This document shows, in pieces, positions 1 through 5,513 of a stretch of 9,912 nt of DNA. How positions within the stretch are numbered: the first letter of the stretch is position 1; the number at the start of each line of letters is the position of its first letter. The stretch is from a bacterium (GTDB taxonomy: Bacteria; Myxococcota_A; Bradymonadia; UBA7976; UBA1532): positions 1 through 9,912 of the forward strand of contig JAUHVS010000166.1 in NCBI GenBank assembly GCA_030424955.1. Direction: 5' to 3'. A model generated the notes under the pieces. It saw only the letters and a list, made by a program, of their open reading frames with translations. It searched no databases and was not told where the DNA came from. The translations under genes and the position numbers were made by a program.

Positions 1-366
1 GCCGGCGCCCTGGGGCACGCGCTGAGCTGGGCGGTGTTCTTCAGCCTCGCCGGCCCGGCCCTGTGGGCTCGTGGGCTCACCCACTCCCTCACGGTCGTGC
101 CCGCCGGCGCCTGGCCCCCCGTCGCCGCGTGGGCGGCCGGCGGCGCGTCGCTCTTCGCCAGCCTGCTGGCGCTGGGGCTGCCCTGCTGGGTGAGCGCGCT
201 GGCGGTGGGCCCCATCGCGGGCTGGGTGGGCCGGGTCGGCGCCGCCGAGGTGGGCGCCGCCGTCTGGACCGCCCGCCCGCTGGTGACCCTGGCGCTGTGG
301 GCCGCGCTGCTGCCCGTCATGGCCGACTGGCTGGGGGCCTTCTGGCGCGAGGCGCTGGGTGGCTGA
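1..366 (+). CDS. FliR/SctT-family export-gate membrane protein (3' part)
   Basis: This is the C-terminal 121 residues of a gene that starts before the window; the frame is open from base 1 to TGA at 364-366. The product is almost wholly hydrophobic, with about three to four membrane segments. Comparison from memory with E. coli FliR gives a continuous match: a 'SWAVFFSLAG' helix, then 'HSLTVVPAG' (FliR 'DTFHTLPIG'), then 'SLFASLLALGLP' followed by a 'GWVGR' turn (FliR 'LALP...GLLNR'), and the closing 'LLPVMADWLGAF' helix. FliR/SctT forms the inner-membrane export gate with FliP/SctR and FliQ/SctS in flagellar and injectisome type III systems. The next gene starts inside its stop region (8-base overlap) and looks like FlhB/SctU, the usual T-U order, which supports the call. 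Whether the system is flagellar or non-flagellar cannot be told from this window, so I give no symbol. Confidence 0.8.
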   Translation, partial: AGALGHALSWAVFFSLAGPALWARGLTHSLTVVPAGAWPPVAAWAAGGASLFASLLALGLPCWVSALAVGPIAGWVGRVGAAEVGAAVWTARPLVTLALWAALLPVMADWLGAFWREALGG

Positions 367-970
367 TCCGAAAGCCGAGGCGCTGGCCCGCGGGGATCTG
401 CCCCAGGCGGCGGGCTGGGTGGGCGCGGGCGTGGCCCTGGGCGGCGGGCTGGGGGCGCTGGCGGGGGCGGCCACGGCGCCCTGGCTGGCCCTGGTTCAGG
501 CGGGCGTGACCGGCGACCCCGCCACCTGGGAGCTGGCCCGCGCGGTGGCGCTGCAGGTGGCCGGCGGCACCCTCGCCGGGGCCGCGCTGGGGCTCGCGCT
601 GGCCCAGATCAGCCTGGGGGCGTGGGCGCCGCGCTGGCGCTGGCAGGTGCAGCCCGGCCCAGCGCCGCGGCGGCTGGGGGCGGTGGCGCTGATCGGGGCG
701 GCCGGCGCGGCCCTGTGGGGGCCGGTGGCGGTGCGGGCGGACCTCGACCCGGGGCGGCTGCTGCTGGCGGTGGGGGTGGCGAGCTTCGGCCTGGGGGCCC
801 TGGGCACCGCCGTCGCGGCGCTGCTCGATCGGCGGCGGGGGCTGGTGGCCTGGCGGGCGCGGGTGATCCCCCCGCAGCCGCCCCGGCGGCCGCCGGACGA
901 GGCGTCGCCCGAGCTGCGGGCCGCGGTCAGCGCCCGCGGGCGCGAGGCAGGCCCTCGCGCAGCGCCTTGA
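359..970 (+). CDS. FlhB/SctU-like export switch protein lacking the NPTH domain
   Basis: The 203-residue product starts at GTG 359, with GAGG at 349-352 as ribosome site, and overlaps the SctT-like gene by 8 bases. It has four predicted membrane helices (about residues 20-48, 64-88, 111-130, 134-156), as in the FlhB/SctU membrane domain. The N terminus 'EALARGDLP' parallels FlhB 'KAREEGQIP'. The loop after helix 2 has the 'P.W...VQPGP' pattern seen in FlhB ('PKFSKLNPLPG'). After helix 4, 'LLDRRRGLVAWRAR' and 'DEASPELRAAVSARGRE' parallel the FlhB linker ('LKKLRMSRQ...', 'EGDPHVKGRIRQMQR'). The protein ends about eight residues later, exactly where FlhB would continue into the cytoplasmic domain carrying the autocleaved NPTH motif, which is absent. 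The usual N-terminal 'DKTE.PTP' segment is also missing. Membership rests on order, topology and remembered alignment, so it is likely but not certain. Confidence 0.7.
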   Translation: MADPKAEALARGDLPQAAGWVGAGVALGGGLGALAGAATAPWLALVQAGVTGDPATWELARAVALQVAGGTLAGAALGLALAQISLGAWAPRWRWQVQPGPAPRRLGAVALIGAAGAALWGPVAVRADLDPGRLLLAVGVASFGLGALGTAVAALLDRRRGLVAWRARVIPPQPPRRPPDEASPELRAAVSARGREAGPRAAP

Positions 971-1364
971 CCAGCTTGAAGTAGGTCTTGCGGTCATAGG
1001 GCTGGTTGAGGATGTGGAACTCCTTGCGCACCAGCCCCACACACCCAAAGCAGTAGGTGCAGCCCACACAGTCGGTGCAGCGCTCCAGGTAGGCGCCGTT
1101 GACGCAGCGCACGCTGTCGGTGACGTGGTTGGTCTGGTGGCACTGCACACAGCGGGTGATGTGGTTGCTGTGGGTGCAGGCCTCGCTGTCCACGGCGTAG
1201 TTGCAGCCGTGGCAGTCGCTGCAGCGTTCGCAGAACATACACTCGCTGCAGTTGTCACAGGTGTCGGAGCCGTACGAGCCGGGGTTGCCCCGGTCGGCGG
1301 CGGCGGTGCGCTCGAGCTGGCTCAGCTCGGCGAGGAAGGTGCGGGCGTCCATGCGCGACACCAT
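927..1364 (-). CDS. Cysteine-rich CxxC-repeat protein, function unknown
   Basis: This is a 145-residue soluble protein with no signal peptide or membrane segment. It has 16 cysteines, at residues 36, 39, 42, 45, 48, 51, 54, 63, 72, 75, 87, 96, 99, 102, 105 and 108, every one a multiple of three. Positions between the Cys are filled by polar, His and aromatic residues. The C-terminal tail 'GLVRKEFHILNQPYDRKTYF' resembles a motif (K.yhILNk.Y..eeY) I recall at the end of Cys-repeat proteins often annotated 'caib/baif family protein' in Myxococcota and candidate phyla; that annotation says nothing reliable about function. Metal or iron-sulfur binding is an inference from the cysteines. The start at 1364 has a GGGGG ribosome site about 6 bases upstream; Met5 (1352) is an alternative. 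The last 44 bases overlap the SctU-like gene tail to tail. Confidence 0.8.
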   Translation of the reverse strand: MVSRMDARTFLAELSQLERTAAADRGNPGSYGSDTCDNCSECMFCERCSDCHGCNYAVDSEACTHSNHITRCVQCHQTNHVTDSVRCVNGAYLERCTDCVGCTYCFGCVGLVRKEFHILNQPYDRKTYFKLVKALREGLPRARGR

Positions 1365-1553
1365 AGCAGCCCCCTGCGCGACGCACCCCCCTGCAGCACA
1401 GGGGCGAGGCCCTGATCCGCGCGGGCCCGCCCCGGTTGAGGCTCATGGGCCCGCTGTCTGGGTGGATTTCTGTGGCCTGACTGCACACCACGGCCGGGCC
1501 GAATCGCCTGCAAGTGTTCGGACTGAAACGAGGTTTCTGCCTGCGCGGGGGCA

Positions 1554-1573
1554 GCGCCGGGGGGCGCGTTTTG
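1554..1573 (+). terminator. Weak terminator-like hairpin in the intergenic region
   Basis: GCGCC (1554-1558) pairs with GGCGC (1563-1567) around a GGGG loop, followed by G and four T (1569-1572). The T run is short, and no transcript on this strand is known to end here. It could be a chance GC hairpin, or the end of a small unannotated transcript. It is the only T-run-following hairpin I noticed in the window. Confidence 0.2.
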
Positions 1574-1653
1574 ACGCCACCCACAGGCCCGCCCACCCTG
1601 GGACAGCGCGCCTGCGACCCCTGAGGGCCCAGGCCGGTGGGGCACCCTCGGGG

Positions 1654-1662
1654 GAGAGGAGG
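1654..1662 (+). promoter_or_regulatory. Strong ribosome binding site deciding the protease start
   Basis: GAGAGGAGG is a near-perfect Shine-Dalgarno sequence. The in-frame start candidates are CTG at 1669 (6 bases downstream) and GTG at 1675 (12 bases downstream). There is no in-frame ATG close by. GTG is the commoner start codon, CTG has the better spacing; the two differ only by two residues ahead of the signal peptide. Confidence 0.6.
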
Positions 1663-1674
1663 TCCACCCTGCCC

Positions 1675-2787
1675 GTGACAGACCCACCGCCGCAGCGCCG
1701 CGGCCGCGCCCTCTGGTGTGCGGCGCTGGTGCTCTGCGCGCTGGCGGGATCGGCGGCGGCCGAGGGGCACGGCACCTACTACGTGCGGCCCCTGGGCGAC
1801 GTGGACGCGGCGCAGGCGGCCTACACCTGCCGGGTGGTGGTCGAGGTGTTCCACACCCCGTGCCGCGTGCTGCGCGGCCAGCCCCTGCCCCGCCGCCACC
1901 TCAACGCCGCGCGCAACCAGTACGACGCCGACGGCCTGATCGACGTGCTCTTCCGCGACATGCCCACCGACGCCGTGGGCCTGCTGGGGCTCACCAACGG
2001 CGATCTGTACGACGGGCGGCGGCCGCGGTTCGTGTTCGGCCTCGCGAGCCTGGTGGACCGGGTGGGGCTGGTGTCGATGGCCCGCTACCGCGGCACCTGG
2101 TGGGGCGAGGCCGCCGATCTGCCGCGCTTCCTCGACCGGCTCTACAAGGTGGTGGTGCACGAGGTCGGCCACACCCTGGGCCTGGCCCACTGCCCCAACC
2201 GGCGCTGCGTGATGCGCGACGACGCCACCCTCGAGGCCCTGGACGACTCCCCCCGGCGCTTCTGCCGGGGCTGCCGCCACGGGGTGCAGGCGGGCCGCGA
2301 GGTGCGCCCCGGCACCGCCCACTGGCACTACCTGCGCGGCCACGCCCACCTGGCCCGCGGCCAGCACCCCCAGGCGGTGTTCCACCTGCAGCTCGCCGCC
2401 GAGCTCGACCCCCTCGACGGCCTCGCCGCCAACGATCTGGGGGTGGCCTACCTGCGCCGCGGCGACGCCGGCCGGGCCCTGTGGTGGCTGCGGCACGCCC
2501 GCGAGCTGGCGCCCGCGCTGCCCAACGCGGCCTTCAACGAGGGGCTGGTGTATCTGTCGGTGGGGGATCACACCCGCGCCCGGGATGCCTTCGAGGCCGC
2601 GGTGAGCGCCGATCCCGGCTGGGCCCTGGCGCACCGGCAACTTGGCCTTCTATATCAGGAAAATCTTGCAGATATCCCGCGGGCTCTGGTGCATTACGAG
2701 GCATACCTGGGCCAAGGCCGCGGGGTCGACCGCGACATCGAAGCCCGGATTCGGCTGATCAAGGGCGGGGGCGCGCAGCGTCCCTGA
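1675..2787 (+). CDS. Exported archaemetzincin-type (M54-like) metalloprotease with C-terminal TPRs
   Basis: This 370-residue protein is read from GTG 1675. Residues 7-28 are a signal peptide (RRGR, then a hydrophobic run ending AGSAAA), so export from the cytoplasm is expected. The zinc motif is HEVGHTLGLAHC at 162-173, followed by C178, the Met of 'CVM' at 180, and a C197-x-x-C200 pair. This is the archaemetzincin signature (HExxHxxGx3Cx4CxM, about 17 residues, CxxC): H162, H166 and H172 should hold the catalytic zinc, E163 is the general base, and the four Cys a structural zinc. Here the gap before CxxC is 16. From about residue 213 to 348 there are three to four TPR units (clearest at 247-280 and 281-314), which usually mediate protein binding. 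Typical archaemetzincins are cytosolic, about 180 residues and without TPRs, so both the signal peptide and the fusion are unusual. The substrate is unknown. The diguanylate cyclase gene follows after 6 bases. Confidence 0.85.
   Translation: MTDPPPQRRGRALWCAALVLCALAGSAAAEGHGTYYVRPLGDVDAAQAAYTCRVVVEVFHTPCRVLRGQPLPRRHLNAARNQYDADGLIDVLFRDMPTDAVGLLGLTNGDLYDGRRPRFVFGLASLVDRVGLVSMARYRGTWWGEAADLPRFLDRLYKVVVHEVGHTLGLAHCPNRRCVMRDDATLEALDDSPRRFCRGCRHGVQAGREVRPGTAHWHYLRGHAHLARGQHPQAVFHLQLAAELDPLDGLAANDLGVAYLRRGDAGRALWWLRHARELAPALPNAAFNEGLVYLSVGDHTRARDAFEAAVSADPGWALAHRQLGLLYQENLADIPRALVHYEAYLGQGRGVDRDIEARIRLIKGGGAQRP
2638..2715 (+). other. AT-richer codon patch inside the TPR region
   Basis: Within a gene that otherwise uses almost only G/C-ending codons, this stretch uses CAA, CTT, CTA, TAT, GAA, AAT, GCA, GCT and CAT. 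About half of its 26 codons end in A or T. The encoded residues (LGLLYQENL...RALVHYEAYL) are a normal last TPR, so the reading frame is intact. It contains TATATC (2651-2656) and GATATC (2671-2676), but I find no -35 at a sensible distance. It may be an internal regulatory element upstream of the cyclase gene, a recombined patch, or chance. Confidence 0.5.
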
Positions 2788-2793
2788 TGCACG

Positions 2794-3672
2794 TTGCGCG
2801 ACGCCAAGACCCAGATCTTCGAGACCGAGCCGGCCGGGCCGACCCACACCGACAACGCCATGTTGGTGCTGATCCGCGGGCCGCGCCTGGGGCTGAAGAT
2901 CGATCTGGCCGACCGCGGCCAGGTGGTGCTCGGCCGCGACAAGAGCTGCGACGTGCCCCTGGACGTCGAGAGCGCGTCCCGGCGCCACTGCCGGCTGCGC
3001 CGGGTGCTCGACCAGTGGTACGTCGAGGATCTGGGCAGCACCAACGGCACCTATGTGTCGGGCCGGCGGCTCCAGCAGACCGTGGCCCTCGAGAACAACA
3101 GCCTGCTGCAGGTGGGCGCGGCCATCTTCAAGTTCATGAACGTCACCGACGTCGAGGCTGCCTGGTACGAGGAGCTGCACCGCGTCGCGATCTATGACGG
3201 GCTGACCCAGATCCACAACCGGCGCTACTTCGAGGAGTTCCTCGAGCGCGAGGTGGCCCGCGCCCAGCGCCACCAGCGGCCGCTGTCGCTGCTGCTCTTC
3301 GACATCGACCACTTCAAGCACATCAACGACAGCCTGGGGCACCTGGCGGGGGACGCCGCCCTGCGGCTCATGGCCGAGGTGGTGCAGGCCCGCATCCGCC
3401 GCGAGGAGCTGTTCGCGCGGTACGCGGGCGACGAGTTCGTGGTGGTGCTGCCCGAGGCCGAGCTGAGCCAGGCGGAGCTGTTCGGCCAGCAGCTGTGCGA
3501 GCGGGTGTCGGGCAGCGAGCTGTTGTTCCAGGGCCACCGCCTGCCCGTGACCGTCAGCGTGGGCGTGGGGAGCCTCGAGGCCCAGATGATCAAGCCGTCC
3601 CAGCTCATCCAGCGGGCCGACGAGGCGCTCTACCGCGCCAAGCACGCCGGGCGGAACACCGTCAGCCGGTAG
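2794..3672 (+). CDS. FHA-GGDEF diguanylate cyclase
   Basis: The 292-residue cytosolic protein makes cyclic di-GMP from two GTP. The FHA domain spans about 24-118, with the phosphothreonine-binding residues visible: G47-R48, S62-R63 with H65, and 'STNGT' 82-86. The GGDEF domain spans about 130-292: 'YDGLTQIHNRRYF' (134-146), metal-site 'FDIDHFKHIND' (D170), and the signature as AGDEF (211-215), a variant found in active enzymes. The inhibitory I-site RxxD is R202-x-x-E205, so product feedback may be weak. The start is TTG 2794: it is the only start codon between the in-frame stop at 2785 and Met23, and it retains the tail 'KTQIFETEP'. No strong ribosome site is seen, so coupling to the protease gene 6 bases upstream is likely. 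The same domain pair occurs in Bdellovibrio DgcB, where a phosphorylated N-terminal tail binds the FHA domain. Met23 as start cannot be excluded but would remove that tail. Confidence 0.9.
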   Translation: MRDAKTQIFETEPAGPTHTDNAMLVLIRGPRLGLKIDLADRGQVVLGRDKSCDVPLDVESASRRHCRLRRVLDQWYVEDLGSTNGTYVSGRRLQQTVALENNSLLQVGAAIFKFMNVTDVEAAWYEELHRVAIYDGLTQIHNRRYFEEFLEREVARAQRHQRPLSLLLFDIDHFKHINDSLGHLAGDAALRLMAEVVQARIRREELFARYAGDEFVVVLPEAELSQAELFGQQLCERVSGSELLFQGHRLPVTVSVGVGSLEAQMIKPSQLIQRADEALYRAKHAGRNTVSR

Positions 3673-3698
3673 CCGGCGGCGCCCAGGCCCCAGGCCCC

Positions 3699-4793
3699 TC
3701 AGGTGCGGCCCGCGCCCCGCCGGGCCGCCACCGCGACCCCCACCTTTCGCAGCGCCTTCAGCGTCGGCCCGCCCAGGGCCAGCCCGTCCAGGGCGGCCTC
3801 GGGGTGCGCCGCGATCTCGGCGGCCCCCTCGACCTGCGGGCGCCCGGTGGCGGCGTAGACGGTCAGCGCCCAGCGCTGGTGGGTGAAGGTGTGGGTGACC
3901 TGCCCCAGGGGCGGGCCGTCGGCCACGGTGAGCCCCAGCGCCGCCAGGGGCGCCGGGCCCTCACCCTCGGCGCCCGGCAGCGCCCACTGGCCGCCGAGCA
4001 GCCCGGCGTCGGGGTTGCGCACCAGCCAGATGTGGCCCTCGGCGGTGCGCGACAGGGCCACGCTCCGGGCGACGGCGCGGGGGCCCTTGCGGGGGGTCTT
4101 GGTGGGCAGGCGCTCGGGATCGCCGGCGCGGCGGCCCTGGCAGGCGCTGGCCAGCGGGCACACCAGGCAGCTGGGGCTGCGGGGGGTGCAGACGGTGGCG
4201 CCCAGCTCCATCAGGGCCTGGTTCAGATCGCCGGGCTGGGGGCCGTCGGCCAGCGCGCCCGCGGTGGCCCACAGCCAGCGCTGCACGCCCGGCGTCTTGG
4301 GGTCGTCCGCCACGTTGAACCAGCGGCACAGCACCCGCACCACGTTGCCGTCCACCACCGGCACCCGGTGGCCGAAGGCGATGGACATCACCGCGCCCCG
4401 GGTGTAGCGGCCCACGCCCTTCAGCGCGCCGAACTGCTCGGGATCACTCGGGATCTCGCCGCCGTACTCGGTCACCACCTGCCGCGCGGCGGCGTGCAGG
4501 TTGCGGGCCCGGGCGTAGTAGCCGAGCCCCGCCCAGAAGGGGTAGAGCGTCTCCAGGTCCACCGCCGCCAGGGCCTCGGGATCGGGGAAGCGGGCCATGA
4601 AGCGCTCGAAGTAGCCGATGACCGACGCCACCCGGGTCTGCTGGCACATGATCTCGCTGACCCACACCCGCCACGGGCTGGGGTCGAGGCGCCAGGGCAG
4701 GGGGCGCTGGTGGCGCGCGTACCAGGCGAGCAGCGCGGCCCGCAGGGGGTCGCGGTCGTCGGCGGGCGGCGGGGCGGCGGTGGAGGGGGGCAT
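3699..4793 (-). CDS. mutY: Adenine DNA glycosylase MutY
   Basis: The 364-residue protein removes adenine mispaired with 8-oxoguanine in base-excision repair. It has the full family layout. The N-terminal catalytic part carries 'SEIMCQQTRV' with catalytic Glu47. 'LGYYARARNL' (90-99) has the Tyr pair expected for MutY. The helix-hairpin-helix 'LKGVGRYTRGAV' (124-135) is followed by catalytic Asp148 in 'VDGNVVRV'. The [4Fe-4S] cysteines are 202, 209, 212 and 218 (C-x6-C-x2-C-x5-C). From about 240 there is a Nudix-like 8-oxoG recognition domain, including 'LLGGQWALPG' and the 'HTFTHQRW' loop. Length is normal. The ATG at 4793-4791 shares one base with the TGA of the upstream gene (TGATG), so it is probably translated by coupling. 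It ends 26 bases from the convergent cyclase gene. The hairpin usually reads LPGVGRYT; here it is LKGVGRYT, a minor change. Confidence 0.95.
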   Translation of the reverse strand: MPPSTAAPPPADDRDPLRAALLAWYARHQRPLPWRLDPSPWRVWVSEIMCQQTRVASVIGYFERFMARFPDPEALAAVDLETLYPFWAGLGYYARARNLHAAARQVVTEYGGEIPSDPEQFGALKGVGRYTRGAVMSIAFGHRVPVVDGNVVRVLCRWFNVADDPKTPGVQRWLWATAGALADGPQPGDLNQALMELGATVCTPRSPSCLVCPLASACQGRRAGDPERLPTKTPRKGPRAVARSVALSRTAEGHIWLVRNPDAGLLGGQWALPGAEGEGPAPLAALGLTVADGPPLGQVTHTFTHQRWALTVYAATGRPQVEGAAEIAAHPEAALDGLALGGPTLKALRKVGVAVAARRGAGRT

Positions 4794-5428
4794 CAGGCGC
4801 GGTCGTCGGGCACGCCGCCGCAGGTGGGGCAGCGCTTCGCCCGGCCCAGGTGGGCCCGGCACAGGGCGTCGCCGCACAGCCGCACGCTGCCGACGCGCTG
4901 CCAGATGCGGCCCATCACCACGCCGCCCGCGATCATCAGCACCACCATCAGCGGATCGGTGTGGAAGAACCGCATCACCCCCAGCCCCACCGCCAGCCCG
5001 ATGACCCCGCCCCACAGCAGGGTGTCGCGGCCGGGCTGCTCGCGGCGCACGGGCACGACCTCCCCCTCGTTCCAGTGCAGCTGCAGGGTGACGTGGTGCA
5101 GCGCCGCGCGGTCCACCAGCGCGCGCAGGAAGCCCATGCGCTGCTGCTGCGGCAGCCACCAGGTCACCACGTGGCCGAAGAACACGTTCCAGCCCAGCCC
5201 GCTGGAGCGGCCGAGCACCTCGCGCACCTCGGCGGGCAGGAAGGTCTCGACGGTGCCGCGCAGCAGCTTCACGGCCTCGGCCGGCTCGGGGTCGGTGAAC
5301 TCCAGGTTGCCGTTGGCCAAGATGCGGAACTGCGACGCCGACAGCCACGGCATGAGGGTGCTGATGGCCCGGCCGACGCTGCGGATGACCTCGGGGCCAA
5401 GGACGATGGGCTGGCCCGTAGGCGGCAT
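4793..5428 (-). CDS. Membrane protein with C-terminal zinc-ribbon-like Cys cluster, function unknown
   Basis: I do not recognise this 211-residue protein. Residues 1-130 are a soluble region with mixed charged and aromatic segments (notable: 'GLGWNVFFGHVVTWWLP', 77-93). Two membrane helices lie at about 136-154 and 159-176. A short C-terminal tail carries Cys185, Cys190, Cys200 and Cys203 (C-x4-C...C-x2-C, 'CPTCGG'), which looks like a small zinc ribbon or treble-clef knuckle. There is no signal peptide; with two helices both ends would lie on the same side, most simply the cytoplasm. The ATG at 5428 has GGAGAG about 4 bases upstream. Its TGA overlaps the mutY ATG, so both genes should be co-expressed from the promoter region at 5429-5519. 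Co-expression does not by itself show a DNA-repair role. Confidence 0.75.
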   Translation of the reverse strand: MPPTGQPIVLGPEVIRSVGRAISTLMPWLSASQFRILANGNLEFTDPEPAEAVKLLRGTVETFLPAEVREVLGRSSGLGWNVFFGHVVTWWLPQQQRMGFLRALVDRAALHHVTLQLHWNEGEVVPVRREQPGRDTLLWGGVIGLAVGLGVMRFFHTDPLMVVLMIAGGVVMGRIWQRVGSVRLCGDALCRAHLGRAKRCPTCGGVPDDRA

Positions 5429-5440
5429 GGGGCTCTCCAG

Positions 5441-5452
5441 GGGACGCGTCCC
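5441..5452. repeat. Perfect 12-base palindrome in divergent promoter region
   Basis: GGGACGCGTCCC is fully self-complementary. It lies 13 bases upstream of the zinc-ribbon gene start and 68 upstream of the eboE start. It directly abuts a second inverted repeat at 5452-5465, so the pair may be an operator for one or both genes. GC-rich DNA makes such palindromes more likely by chance. Confidence 0.4.
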
Positions 5453-5465
5453 GGCATGGATGCCG
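5452..5465. repeat. Inverted repeat CGGCAT-GG-ATGCCG, possible operator
   Basis: CGGCAT (5452-5457) and ATGCCG (5460-5465) are perfect arms with a two-base spacer, typical in size for a dimeric repressor site. The repeat sits just upstream of a TATCAT box at 5481-5486 and about where a -35 contact would fall. No regulator is identified. Confidence 0.35.
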
Positions 5466-5480
5466 CGGCGACTGGGCGGG

Positions 5481-5486
5481 TATCAT
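5481..5486 (+). promoter_or_regulatory. Possible -10 box for the eboE gene
   Basis: TATCAT matches the TAnnnT pattern and is one of few AT-rich hexamers in this GC-rich gap, 33 bases before the eboE ATG. No good -35 is present: the best is TGGATG with an 18-base spacer, three of six matches. The call is therefore weak and may reflect an activator-dependent promoter or chance. Confidence 0.3.
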
Positions 5487-5501
5487 CGCCGCCCTCGATG
5501 A

Positions 5502-5513
5502 CCTGGCGCCAGG
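5502..5513. repeat. Perfect 12-base palindrome overlapping the eboE ribosome site
   Basis: CCTGGCGCCAGG is fully self-complementary and ends inside the AGGGG ribosome site (5511-5515) of the eboE gene. In RNA such a symmetric element cannot form a normal hairpin loop without melting the centre, so a DNA-binding role is more plausible than translational control. It is the third palindrome within the 91-base gap. Confidence 0.35.

Larger units (their letters stand above)
1365..1674. other. Divergent intergenic region without a supported gene
   Basis: These 310 bases separate the Cys-rich gene (- strand) from the archaemetzincin gene (+ strand) and should hold both promoters. The frames that stay open here give arbitrary Arg/Ala/Pro-rich or low-similarity peptides, so I see no gene. 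Visible structure: a perfect palindrome GCGGGCCCGC at 1421-1430, an inverted repeat GAAAC-GAG-GTTTC at 1525-1537, and a terminator-like hairpin at 1554-1567. The middle (about 1460-1540) is less GC-rich than the flanks. TTGAGG at 1436 and TTGACG at 1572 look like -35 boxes, but neither has a convincing -10 at the right spacing. Confidence 0.6.

Noticed and set aside
1201..1674. N-terminal extension of the protease reading frame
   Set aside because: The frame is open back to 1201, but the extension runs through the Cys-rich gene's antisense and an ordinary intergenic gap, would bury the signal peptide, and ignores the strong ribosome site at 1654-1662.
1255..2640. Long - strand open frame opposite the protease gene
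   Set aside because: No domain, repeats of Gly/His/Ala/Val typical of antisense reading; the + strand has a complete zinc-protease motif, signal peptide and TPRs.
2671..2676. Promoter for the cyclase gene in the AT-rich patch
   Set aside because: GATATC and TATATC resemble -10 boxes, but no -35 lies at 16-18 bases, and no sigma-54 GG-N10-GC pair fits. I report only the codon anomaly, not a promoter.
3699..4793. Endonuclease III (Nth) instead of MutY
   Set aside because: The Nth catalytic Lys in the hairpin-helix is Tyr here (GVGRYT), and a MutY-type C-terminal domain with 'HTFTHQRW' is present.
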